DNA of 12,111 bases from UBA9926 sp913052075. GTDB taxonomy: Bacteria > Pseudomonadota > Gammaproteobacteria > Pseudomonadales > Azotimanducaceae. Shown here piece after piece: positions 1 through 6,892 of the stretch. Below the pieces are notes generated by a model. The model was not told the DNA's origin and ran no database searches. It saw only the letters and a list, made by a program, of their open reading frames with translations. Location: positions 1 to 12,111 of the forward strand of contig CAJXDD010000067.1 in NCBI GenBank assembly GCA_913052075.1, in the 5' to 3' direction. The first letter of the stretch is position 1. Every line of letters begins with the position of its first letter. Both the position numbers and the translations under genes were made by a program.

Positions 1-1075
1 CGCTATCGGCGTAGTTGTCGATGAGCGCTGCGCCGCGAGAACCGAGTGTGCCATCAATAAACACCTTGATGCCTCTGACATCGAGGAAATCATCATCAGT
101 TTTTTCTCGGCCCCGCTTGAATCGCTCCATCGCTTCCGAGACCGGCACCGCGACGTAAACCCGATGGGTCATATTCCCTTCTTGATGGATGGTCCTCAGG
201 AGGTCTACTAAGCGATAGGACATGCCCGCGTCCTGCGTTTGGGTCCACCCCATGGCAGCATTTGCCTTAAGGCCTCGGATTAAATTGTCTTTGAGGTAGT
301 CGTCTGTGTCGTCAGGCAAAATGGCGCGAAACGGTTTCATGGCATTACCGAGTACATACCCCGTAGGTTCTCCGTCCTCATTTCGATCGAAGCGGCCACC
401 TTCGGGATCCAGTGTGGCTTTGGTGACCCCAGCAAGCTTCAGGGCGGCAGTATTTACCAATGCGGACACGCCGTCGGCCCGCGGCATGAAGAGAGGTTTT
501 TTCTCGGTAAACGGGTCGACATCGTGTTTGGTGAGAAACCGCTGTTGATCGGTCCATTCCCGTTCGATCCAGCCGCGTCCTAAAATCCACTCATTTTCGG
601 GTATGGCCTTTGCCCATTGCTCAATAGCCCGCACAGTGCCCGAGAGGGTATTGATTCCAAAGAGACTCAAGGTTTTAGTTCGCCGGCCCACCCCCTCTAA
701 GTGTTGGTGCGCATCGGTAAAACCTGGATAGACTGCACTACTCTCGAAATTTAGGACCCTGTAACCACTACAGGCGCTGGCGACGACCGCTTTCCTGGAG
801 CCAACGATTGCGATCTTGTCCCGTGCGATGCCGACCGCTTCAACCGCTGGAGCTACATCAGTGGATGTGTAAATTTTTTCTGCGGTAAGAATTAGATCTA
901 TGGCAGCACAGTCTTGGTCTTCATTCTGTGCAACGAGTTGCAGCGGAGCGGCCCATAATCCTAGGCCCACCAAAACAGTACTCAAGGAATGCTGTTTGAA
1001 GTGCTTTGGTCCAATCTGGCCGCGCCATGTTTCAATCGCGCGAATCGACGCAGTGATGGTAGGAAGAAAGGGCAT
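1..1075 (-). CDS. Exported YtcJ-like amidohydrolase (amidohydrolase family 3), N-terminal part, cut by left edge
   Basis: A reading frame without stops runs from ATG at 1075 to the window edge (358 codons); its C-terminus lies outside. A stop codon sits directly before this ATG, so no longer start is possible. Family marks seen: a metal-binding DAHQH motif (His123 and His125), GRGWIEREW at 167-175, RADG at 199-202, and KVFIDGTLGSRGAA at 337-350. These are typical of the YtcJ/NfdA-like metal-dependent amidohydrolases, which hydrolyse C-N bonds; the substrate cannot be told. Residues 31-49 are hydrophobic and end LQLVA before QNED, suggesting export or membrane anchoring, though about 30 residues precede this segment, which is long for a signal peptide. 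A later start (for example TTG near residue 32) would give a more normal signal. It follows phoU on the same strand after 210 bp, so it is probably a separate unit. Confidence 0.85.
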   Translation of the reverse strand, partial: MPFLPTITASIRAIETWRGQIGPKHFKQHSLSTVLVGLGLWAAPLQLVAQNEDQDCAAIDLILTAEKIYTSTDVAPAVEAVGIARDKIAIVGSRKAVVASACSGYRVLNFESSAVYPGFTDAHQHLEGVGRRTKTLSLFGINTLSGTVRAIEQWAKAIPENEWILGRGWIEREWTDQQRFLTKHDVDPFTEKKPLFMPRADGVSALVNTAALKLAGVTKATLDPEGGRFDRNEDGEPTGYVLGNAMKPFRAILPDDTDDYLKDNLIRGLKANAAMGWTQTQDAGMSYRLVDLLRTIHQEGNMTHRVYVAVPVSEAMERFKRGREKTDDDFLDVRGIKVFIDGTLGSRGAALIDNYADS

Positions 1076-1202
1076 TTAGGCGGTTCCCAGAAGTCTTAAA
1101 AACGATCATGTCAGGGGAATGCTGCTCAGCGAAAGGGAATCGTACCCGATAGATTCGGCGAACAGCTTGCTCAGGGTATAGGGTATCTGGGAATGCTGTA
1201 AA

Positions 1203-1222
1203 CCCGGCATTGATGCGCCGGG
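1203..1222 (-). terminator. Possible terminator hairpin after phoU
   Basis: On the minus strand the sequence CCCGGC, an 8-nt loop, GCCGGG follows the phoU stop by about 65 nt. The 6-bp GC-only stem can gain a G-U pair, and only a short TTT follows it. It sits where the pst operon should end, but the weak T tract makes intrinsic termination uncertain. The same inverted repeat could act in either direction. Confidence 0.35.
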
Positions 1223-1285
1223 GAACGCCTCATCAGAAACTACTATCGGCTTCACCTAATTGCAGGACATGAGAGCCAAGACTTA

Positions 1286-1939
1286 CTAGTTCTGATGTCT
1301 AATAACCTGTCCCTCAACCATAAAGATGACTTCTTCGGCAATGTTTGTGCATAAATCGCCAATTCTCTCGAGATTTGATGAGATCGTTGCCATCGACATT
1401 GCGCTATTCACCAGTGAGGGATTCGCCTCAATCGTCTCTCGCACGATGTCGTAGGTTTTAGCGTTTAGATCATCGACGATATCGTCCATTTCAACGACCT
1501 TGCGTGCAATGGTCGGGTCCTGGCCCACGAGTGCGTCAAGACTTAGCGCAACCATCTTCTGGATAGCGGTTGTCATTTCATCAATTGGGAGGCTAATGGA
1601 AAGTTCTGGGCCTTCGATGAGTGCTTTGACCCGGTGTGAGATGTTGACTGCTTGGTCACCCATTCGCTCCAAGTCATTGTTGACCTTCATGATCACAATA
1701 ATGAATCTGAGATCGATGGCCACCGGTTGATGGAGTGCTAGGATCTTTAAGCAGTTCTCCTCTATGTCGACCTCGAGCCCGTTGATTTGCTCCTCTGATT
1801 CAAGGACGGATTGGAGTTGTTGTTCGCTCTTGGTTCTCAGAAACTCAATCACCGACTGGGTGCTGCTCTGGACAAGTGAACCAAGATGAACGATGTCTTT
1901 TTTAAGGCTGTCTAAATCTCGCTCTAAATGAACAGTCAT
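1286..1939 (-). CDS. phoU: Phosphate signalling protein PhoU
   Basis: 217 residues, the usual PhoU length, mostly helical, with two copies of the family's metal-binding helix motif: NDLERMGDQAVNI at 88-100 and NLERIGDLCTNIAEE at 189-203. The E-x3-D pairs (E91/D95 and E191/D195) are intact. PhoU is a cytoplasmic/peripheral protein that links the Pst transporter to the PhoR-PhoB two-component system and represses Pho genes when phosphate is plentiful (known for the family). It is the last gene of the pst operon, 8 bp after pstB. An AGGAG ribosome site at 1945-1949 overlaps the pstB stop codon, which supports the ATG start and coupled translation. Confidence 0.97.
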   Translation of the reverse strand: MTVHLERDLDSLKKDIVHLGSLVQSSTQSVIEFLRTKSEQQLQSVLESEEQINGLEVDIEENCLKILALHQPVAIDLRFIIVIMKVNNDLERMGDQAVNISHRVKALIEGPELSISLPIDEMTTAIQKMVALSLDALVGQDPTIARKVVEMDDIVDDLNAKTYDIVRETIEANPSLVNSAMSMATISSNLERIGDLCTNIAEEVIFMVEGQVIRHQN

Positions 1940-1947
1940 ACTGACTC

Positions 1948-2706
1948 CTAACCGAAACGGCCGGTGACATACTCTTCTGTCCGGCTCTCTTTTGGTCTAG
2001 TAAATACTTGATCGGTCTCGCCAAACTCCACCAGCACTCCGTTTTCCATGAAGGCGGTGTAGTCAGAGACTCTCGCGGCTTGTTGCATATTGTGAGTCAC
2101 AATTACGATAGTGAATTTCTGTTTTAACTCAAATAACAAATCTTCGATTCTTGCCGTAGAAACGGGATCTAGTGCAGAGCAAGGTTCATCCATCAGAATG
2201 ACCTCCGGCTCCATGGCAAGTGCGCGAGCGATGCAGAGTCGCTGTTGTTGGCCCCCTGAGAGATTCAGAGCAGAATCGTCTAAGCGATCAGCGACCTCGT
2301 CCCATAGTGCTGCTTGTTTGAGAGCATTCTCCACTCGCAGCTCGGAGCTGCCTTCAAGACCGTTAATATTGGGCCCCCACGCAACATTCCTAAAAATCGA
2401 CTTAGGAAAGGGATTCGCTTTCTGGAACACCATCCCAATTCGCAGCCTGACTTCAACTGGGTCGACAGAGTCGTGATAGAGATTCTCGTTATTGAAGAGG
2501 ATCTCCCCTTTGTGGGTCACACCGTCGATAAAATCATTCATCCGGTTAAGGGAGCGTAAGAACGTGCTCTTGCCACAACCGGAAGGTCCAATGATGGCAG
2601 TGATCTTTCGCTCGTATATTGGCAGTGACATTGATTTAACTGCTTCATTGTCTCCGTAAAAAATCGAGAGGTTGTCTGCATTTAAGATGGGGTTGAGCGT
2701 GCTCAT
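1948..2706 (-). CDS. pstB: Phosphate ABC transporter ATP-binding protein PstB
   Basis: 252 residues, full length for PstB. ABC ATPase motifs are all present: Walker A GPSGCGKST at 40-48, Q-loop Q95, signature LSGGQQQR at 149-156, Walker B VILMDEP at 169-175 with the D-loop SALD at 177-180, and switch His205 in VTHNMQQA. Residues 93-103 (VFQKANPFPKS) and the MDEPCSALDP stretch are characteristic of PstB rather than of other importers. It hydrolyses ATP on the cytoplasmic face to drive phosphate import through PstC-PstA. Its ATG overlaps the pstA stop as ATGA (2703-2706), indicating translational coupling. It is followed by phoU. Confidence 0.98.
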   Translation of the reverse strand: MSTLNPILNADNLSIFYGDNEAVKSMSLPIYERKITAIIGPSGCGKSTFLRSLNRMNDFIDGVTHKGEILFNNENLYHDSVDPVEVRLRIGMVFQKANPFPKSIFRNVAWGPNINGLEGSSELRVENALKQAALWDEVADRLDDSALNLSGGQQQRLCIARALAMEPEVILMDEPCSALDPVSTARIEDLLFELKQKFTIVIVTHNMQQAARVSDYTAFMENGVLVEFGETDQVFTRPKESRTEEYVTGRFG

Positions 2707-3587
2707 TTCCGGGAACCTCTGTATCGAATATAGACGGCAACGGCATTCATTAGCAGTAGCACAGTTAGGAGAACAATGATTCCACCTGCCGCTAGTTCAT
2801 GAAATGTCTCTTGTGGCCGAGCAGTCCAGTTGAAAATTTGTATGGGTAGCGCTGTAAATTCGTCCATTGGGCTCTCGGGTAAGAAGGCAACGAACGTAAG
2901 TGCGCCGATCATGATGAGAGGAGCAGTTTCACCGATTGCTCGCGACAGCGCCAGAATGATTCCTGTCAAAATGCCAGGTAGTGCTGAAGGTAGAACGTGG
3001 GCGCGCACGACTTGCCAACGGGTCGCACCAAGCGCGAAGGCAGCTAATCGCAAAGAATTTGGAACTGACCGAATAGCCTCTTTCGCTGCGATAATAATTA
3101 CTGGGAGAATGAGTAAAGACATGGTCAAGGCCCCAGCTATGACGCTTCGCCCTAGGCCGAAAAACCGTACAAAAATGGCAAGCCCAAGAATACCAAAAAC
3201 AATGGAAGGCACCCCTGCTAGGTTGGCGATATTGATTTCAATAAAATGAGTCAATCTATTTTGAGGGGCATACTCTTCCAGGTAAATCGCTGCAAGAACA
3301 CCCGTTGGGATAGCAATTAAGGCGGTGAAAGCGACGAGCCATATAGTTCCAACGAGCGCTGACTTGATGCCTGCCTTTTCAGGGAACCTAGAGGGGAATG
3401 AGTTCAGAAACTGAGCATCAACCCAACGATAGCCATCCACAAATACGTCATACAGAAGTAGCGCAAGTATAAGAACAGCCAGTCCTGTTACTCCAGCGCA
3501 AATCCGCTCGAATAGGCGCGAGCGGAAACGCCGTTTTTGCAGTCGGTCATTCACTTTTTTTGAACGTAGTGTATCTGAGTGGATCAC
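2703..3587 (-). CDS. pstA: Phosphate ABC transporter permease PstA
   Basis: Inner-membrane subunit of the PstSCAB importer. I place the start at GTG 3587-3585, which overlaps the pstC TGA as GTGA and has GGAGG at 3595-3599 seven bases upstream. An upstream in-frame ATG at 3620 would add 11 residues inside pstC and lacks comparable support. From the GTG the protein has 294 residues, typical for PstA. It has a basic N-terminus, about six hydrophobic segments (near 29-50, 78-103, 121-145, 150-168, 203-236, 266-287), and the permease EAA loop around 177-200 (NSLRLAAFALGATRWQ, ending HVLP) that contacts PstB. SRAIGETAPL at 215-224 is a typical PstA/PstC motif. It overlaps pstB by 4 bp. Confidence 0.96.
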   Translation of the reverse strand: MIHSDTLRSKKVNDRLQKRRFRSRLFERICAGVTGLAVLILALLLYDVFVDGYRWVDAQFLNSFPSRFPEKAGIKSALVGTIWLVAFTALIAIPTGVLAAIYLEEYAPQNRLTHFIEINIANLAGVPSIVFGILGLAIFVRFFGLGRSVIAGALTMSLLILPVIIIAAKEAIRSVPNSLRLAAFALGATRWQVVRAHVLPSALPGILTGIILALSRAIGETAPLIMIGALTFVAFLPESPMDEFTALPIQIFNWTARPQETFHELAAGGIIVLLTVLLLMNAVAVYIRYRGSRK

Positions 3588-4483
3588 TCGTATACCTCCC
3601 GAAAGCGCCGCATGACCCATGTGCCTAGGATATTGAGCAAAAGGGTGCTAACAAAGAGTACTGAGGCAACCGCAAACAGTGTCTGGTAGCTTAAGCTGCC
3701 GGAAGGGGTGTCCCCCAAGCTGACTTGCACGATATAAGCGGTCATTGTCTGGATAGATTCCAGCGGATTCACGGTTAGGTTTGGAGTTGCACCCGCTGCA
3801 AGGGTAACGGCCATGGTTTCACCGATGGCCCTTGACACTGCTAAAACGAATGCCGCAAAAATTCCAGAAAGACCTGCGGGTACAACGATACGGGTGGTCA
3901 CCTCATAGGAGGTAGCTCCCAGCGAATAACCCCCATGCCGTAGCGCCTCAGGCACCGCTCGGAGCGCATCATCACAAAGCGACGCGACCATAGGTAACAC
4001 CATTATGCCGACTACGATTGCGGCGCTTGCGGCATTAAACACCTGTGTCTCAGGTAAAATTGTTCGAAGAAATGGCGTAATGAAAGTCAGTGCGAAGTAG
4101 CCGTATACGACCGTGGGGATACCTGCCAGGATTTCCAAAACTGGCTTCACTACAGATCGAGTTTTGTGACTCGCATATTCACTCAAGTAGATTGCGCTGG
4201 CGACCCCGATTGGTAACGCGACGATGGCAGCTCCAACCACGATGAGCATAGTGCCAGCAACTAGCGGGAGTATGCCGTAGTGCTTAGGCTCAAGGAGTGG
4301 CGTCCAACGTGTACCAGTCAGGAAGTCTAGAAAAGGTACGGTCTCGAAAAACGCGAGCGTTTCCTCTACTAAAATATAGATTACAGCCGCTGTCGTGATT
4401 ACTGAAATGAATGCGCACACGAAGAAAAGTTTCTCCAGCGCCCATTCATTCCAGCGTACCTTTTTCGCGCTTAGGCTAGCCAT
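3584..4483 (-). CDS. pstC: Phosphate ABC transporter permease PstC
   Basis: 299 residues with six likely membrane segments (about 18-40, 72-100, 114-137, 150-170, 206-228, 268-290). The EAA loop is at 179-202 (EALRHGGYSLGATSYE, ending VVP) and SRAIGETMAV at 217-226, a hallmark of PstC. It pairs with PstA to form the phosphate channel in the inner membrane. Start ATG at 4483 is preceded by a GAGGGG ribosome site a few bases upstream. It lies 37 bp after pstS and ends in a GTGA overlap with pstA, so it belongs to the same operon. Confidence 0.97.
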   Translation of the reverse strand: MASLSAKKVRWNEWALEKLFFVCAFISVITTAAVIYILVEETLAFFETVPFLDFLTGTRWTPLLEPKHYGILPLVAGTMLIVVGAAIVALPIGVASAIYLSEYASHKTRSVVKPVLEILAGIPTVVYGYFALTFITPFLRTILPETQVFNAASAAIVVGIMVLPMVASLCDDALRAVPEALRHGGYSLGATSYEVTTRIVVPAGLSGIFAAFVLAVSRAIGETMAVTLAAGATPNLTVNPLESIQTMTAYIVQVSLGDTPSGSLSYQTLFAVASVLFVSTLLLNILGTWVMRRFREVYE

Positions 4484-4520
4484 TCACCCCTCGTGTCAAA
4501 CCGCGGTGATGCAGTTGCTA

Positions 4521-5507
4521 TTACTGTGACGTCTCTGTCAGCATTGGCAGTGGAGTTTCCCCGTGATAGCTAGACCCAGCTGTTCTCGTATCCACGCGTG
4601 TTTTTGCCAGCTGATAGCTTTCCTGCGGTAACGATATGTATCCCACTTCTTGCGCCAGCTGACCGGCGGATTCTAAATAAAAAGACACGAAATCGGCAAC
4701 TTGTTTTTTGTCCAAGGCACTGGCGTTGATGTAAATGTAAATCGGCCGGGACAATGGCGCGTAGGTGCCTTCGTTTATTGTTTTTGGTGTTGGCGATATC
4801 GGACCAGTTCCACCATCAATCGGTACCGCCCTCAACTTGGACTGGTTCTCAAGGTAGTACGCGAAGCCAAAGTAACCGAGGGAGTACAGATCGCCGGAAA
4901 TGCCTTGCACCAGTACGTTGTCATCCTCGCTCGCGGTGAAGTCAGGCCTTGAAGCTTGCTCCTTGCCGTTGATCGTGCCCGTGAAGTAATCGAAGGTTCC
5001 TGAATCTGTGCCTGGACCATAGAGGCGGATGGGTTCGTCAGGCCATCCGTCGCGAACGTCTTTCCATGTGGTGACTGCGGATTCGGGCTCCCATATACGT
5101 TTGAGCTCACCAGTTGTTAAGAAATCAACCCATGTGTTCTCTGGATTAACGACAACTGACAAGCCATCAAAAGCGACAGGGATTTCAAGCACTTGAATCC
5201 CCTTTTCATTGGCTTGTTCGAACTCGCTTTCCTTAATAGGTCGCGACGCTGCGTTAATGTCTATTTCTTCGTTCAGAAATTTTTTGAATCCGCCGCCGGT
5301 TCCAGATACTCCGACAGTTACTCTCACTCTAGGAGCCTCGGTTAGGTACTCTTCTGCCACGGCTTCGCTGATTGGGAAAACGGTACTTGATCCGTCCAGC
5401 CTCACGGGGCCACTTAATTGTTCCGCTTCCAACTCGCTGGTGGGTGCGTCGGAGCCGCCGCAAGCAACTAGCGTCAGTAAGGCAAAAAAAGGAATTAGGT
5501 ATCGCAT
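4521..5507 (-). CDS. pstS: Phosphate-binding lipoprotein PstS
   Basis: Periplasmic phosphate receptor of the Pst importer. I choose ATG 5507, because GGAGGAG at 5514-5520 lies six bases upstream; a TTG at 5522 in the same frame overlaps the ribosome site and is unlikely. The 328-residue product begins with a short hydrophobic segment and a lipobox LVAC at 13-16, so the mature protein should be lipid-anchored at Cys16. Phosphate-binding loops typical of PstS are visible: DGSSTVFP at 38-45, GVSGTGGGF at 66-74, ASRP at 87-90 and GTDSGTFDYF at 166-175. It is first in the pstSCAB-phoU operon. Four phased half-sites and a -10-like box lie directly upstream, suggesting control by PhoB under phosphate starvation. 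Confidence 0.96.
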   Translation of the reverse strand: MRYLIPFFALLTLVACGGSDAPTSELEAEQLSGPVRLDGSSTVFPISEAVAEEYLTEAPRVRVTVGVSGTGGGFKKFLNEEIDINAASRPIKESEFEQANEKGIQVLEIPVAFDGLSVVVNPENTWVDFLTTGELKRIWEPESAVTTWKDVRDGWPDEPIRLYGPGTDSGTFDYFTGTINGKEQASRPDFTASEDDNVLVQGISGDLYSLGYFGFAYYLENQSKLRAVPIDGGTGPISPTPKTINEGTYAPLSRPIYIYINASALDKKQVADFVSFYLESAGQLAQEVGYISLPQESYQLAKTRVDTRTAGSSYHGETPLPMLTETSQ

Positions 5508-5537
5508 TAGCTTCTCCTCCAAAGTGTTCGACGAGGC

Positions 5538-5543
5538 TATTAA
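5538..5543 (-). promoter_or_regulatory. -10-like hexamer of the pstS promoter
   Basis: TTAATA on the minus strand begins exactly 10 bp after the last 7-bp half-site (CTTAATA), the distance seen between Pho box and -10 in PhoB-activated promoters. No good -35 hexamer is present, as expected when PhoB replaces it. The hexamer lies within the loop of an inverted repeat CGAGG/CCTCG (5532-5548). Transcription would start some 20-30 nt before the pstS ATG. Confidence 0.5.
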
Positions 5544-5549
5544 CCTCGA

Positions 5550-5593
5550 ATTTTATTAAGGTAAGGTTAAGAACGAATTAATTACTCGTTCAG
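5550..5593 (-). promoter_or_regulatory. Pho-box-like array upstream of pstS (four half-sites, 11-bp period)
   Basis: Read on the minus strand, the region consists of four consecutive 11-bp units: CTGAACGAGTA (5583-5593), ATTAATTCGTT (5572-5582), CTTAACCTTAC (5561-5571), CTTAATAAAAT (5550-5560). Each begins with a 7-bp half-site followed by a 4-bp spacer, the geometry of a PhoB box (7-4-7). Two adjacent boxes would be present. The half-site core TTAA-C/T differs from the E. coli CTGTCAT core, so assignment to PhoB rests on spacing, the target gene and recurrence upstream of the porin. Confidence 0.65.
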
Positions 5594-5669
5594 ACTCTTG
5601 TTGCCCAAAGTTAGGCAGCGACCTCAGGCCCAAAAACAGCAAACATTGTCGACCGATATTGCGCTTTCG

Positions 5670-6611
5670 TTAAAATTTGTACTCGACACCCAACGAAGTA
5701 GTACGACTGCTCGAGGATTGATCATAATCCCAATGGTACAGATAGACCTTCGCTGTTTTGGCAAGTTTTCTTTCAATCCCAACATGCCAACTCCGAGCAT
5801 CGGGTTTTAAGATGTCGGACTGTCCGAACTGAGACTGGAGCTTGTACTGGTTGACCTTGTAGCTGATTCCCATACTAAATCCAGATTCGCGATCGGCTCC
5901 CTCTTGATCAAGCCTTTTAGATTGTTGCGCAATACCAGAGATTTGAAGCGCACCAAAGGTATAAACCAGACTCAATCGTTGGGAATCGAATACTTTGTTC
6001 TTTGCCAGGGAAACATCGTTTTTGCGCATCTTTGAGTCGTTCGCGAAAGCGACGTAGAGGCCCTCTGTTGTATAGGTTGCCGAAAATGACGAAGAAGCGT
6101 CGTTGAGGTCGTCGCTTGGAACATATGCGGCTTGAAACTTGAAGCCGTTGATCGCGGGCGAGTGGTAAAAGAATGATTCCTTCGCGCGAACCTCACCTGA
6201 AATCAACTTTTTGACATCCCCCGCCTGATCGTTGAAGAAGTCAGCTTTGCCTTGAGATCGCTTCATCGGTGTGTCGTGGTTGCCGAAAAAGAATTTTCCG
6301 AGATTAGTTTCCAGGCCCACGAAGGTGTTTCGCATACTGAAAAGTTCGTCCGCATTTAGTCCCCCATGTATTGGATCAACCTCTTGCTCGATCTGATAAA
6401 TGATTGAAATAGTCTCGCTTAGTGGCGCCTTCCCTTTGACCCCCACACGCGATACCCAGCTCTGAAAATCGCTTTCACCGTCCGATACACGGTCGTACGC
6501 GACGTTGACTTCGCCATAAAATTTCGCATCCAACTCAAGGGCGAATGATTGGGATACTCCCGTAATTAGGTAAAGAAAAAAGGCAGATTGAATTAAGATT
6601 TTATGGCTCAT
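5670..6611 (-). CDS. Gram-negative porin, outer-membrane beta-barrel
   Basis: 313 residues from ATG 6611; an in-frame TTG at 6641 is rejected because it precedes any ribosome site and would spoil the signal peptide. AAGGA lies about 10 bases before the ATG. Residues 1-24 form a Sec signal peptide ending SFA, probably cleaved before LELDAKFYG. The rest alternates polar and hydrophobic residues as in a beta-barrel. LGKFFFGNHDTPMK at 104-117 resembles the constriction-loop region of the Gram-negative porin (porin_4) family, and the chain ends GVEYKF with the terminal Phe recognised by the BAM machinery. The family forms trimeric diffusion channels; anion or phosphate preference cannot be read from the sequence. 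It lies directly upstream of pstS on the same strand with its own Pho-like array, so a role in phosphate or phosphate-ester entry is inferred. Confidence 0.85.
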   Translation of the reverse strand: MSHKILIQSAFFLYLITGVSQSFALELDAKFYGEVNVAYDRVSDGESDFQSWVSRVGVKGKAPLSETISIIYQIEQEVDPIHGGLNADELFSMRNTFVGLETNLGKFFFGNHDTPMKRSQGKADFFNDQAGDVKKLISGEVRAKESFFYHSPAINGFKFQAAYVPSDDLNDASSSFSATYTTEGLYVAFANDSKMRKNDVSLAKNKVFDSQRLSLVYTFGALQISGIAQQSKRLDQEGADRESGFSMGISYKVNQYKLQSQFGQSDILKPDARSWHVGIERKLAKTAKVYLYHWDYDQSSSSRTTSLGVEYKF

Positions 6612-6640
6612 CAAACAAATATCCTTTAAATAAGGCCACA

Positions 6641-6646
6641 AATGTA
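6641..6646 (-). promoter_or_regulatory. -10-like hexamer of the porin promoter
   Basis: TACATT on the minus strand (4 of 6 matches to TATAAT) begins 9 bp after the last half-site CTTAATG, close to the Pho-box to -10 distance at pstS. It leaves a leader of about 25 nt before the porin ATG. Confidence 0.35.
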
Positions 6647-6651
6647 AGGTG

Positions 6652-6695
6652 GCAACATTAAGTTTTTCTTATGAGAACATTAATTTTTGGTTAAG
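6652..6695 (-). promoter_or_regulatory. Pho-box-like array upstream of the porin (four half-sites, 11-bp period)
   Basis: On the minus strand four successive 11-bp units read CTTAACCAAAA (6685-6695), ATTAATGTTCT (6674-6684), CATAAGAAAAA (6663-6673) and CTTAATGTTGC (6652-6662). Three of four share the C/A-TTAA-C/T core of the pstS array with the same phase. The stretch TTCTTAACC, five variable bases, TTAAT occurs in both arrays. This supports common control by one regulator, most likely PhoB. Confidence 0.6.
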
Positions 6696-6892
6696 AAAAA
6701 AGGTCTGGGAGAGCACCAGTCGTTCAGAGCTTCAGTGCTAATTGATCTCAGCCATATTGTTTTGAGAGCATAGAGTTGGAGGTCCAAGTCGGCTGGTCGG
6801 TTTATAGGTTGAGCTGTGGAAGAGCTGAATCTGAGGGCATTTTACGAGGGCGAGTGATAACCTCCCCGCATTAACAAAACTGAGGTGAAGAT
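6696..6892. other. Divergent intergenic region ahead of the DUF305 fusion gene
   Basis: About 200 bp between the Pho-like array of the porin and the start at 6893. It must carry the promoter of the fusion gene, yet I find no convincing -35/-10 pair. A perfect 12-bp inverted repeat TTGGAGGTCCAA lies at 6776-6787 and might be an operator. No small ORF or RNA is evident. Confidence 0.4.

Noticed and set aside
306..548. Plus-strand open frame of 80 codons
   Set aside because: Lies antisense inside the amidohydrolase frame, which carries clear family motifs; the plus-strand product has no recognisable feature.
5598..5810. Plus-strand open frame of 70 codons between pstS and the porin
   Set aside because: Most of it is antisense to the porin C-terminus, it has no ribosome site, and its composition looks like shadow coding.
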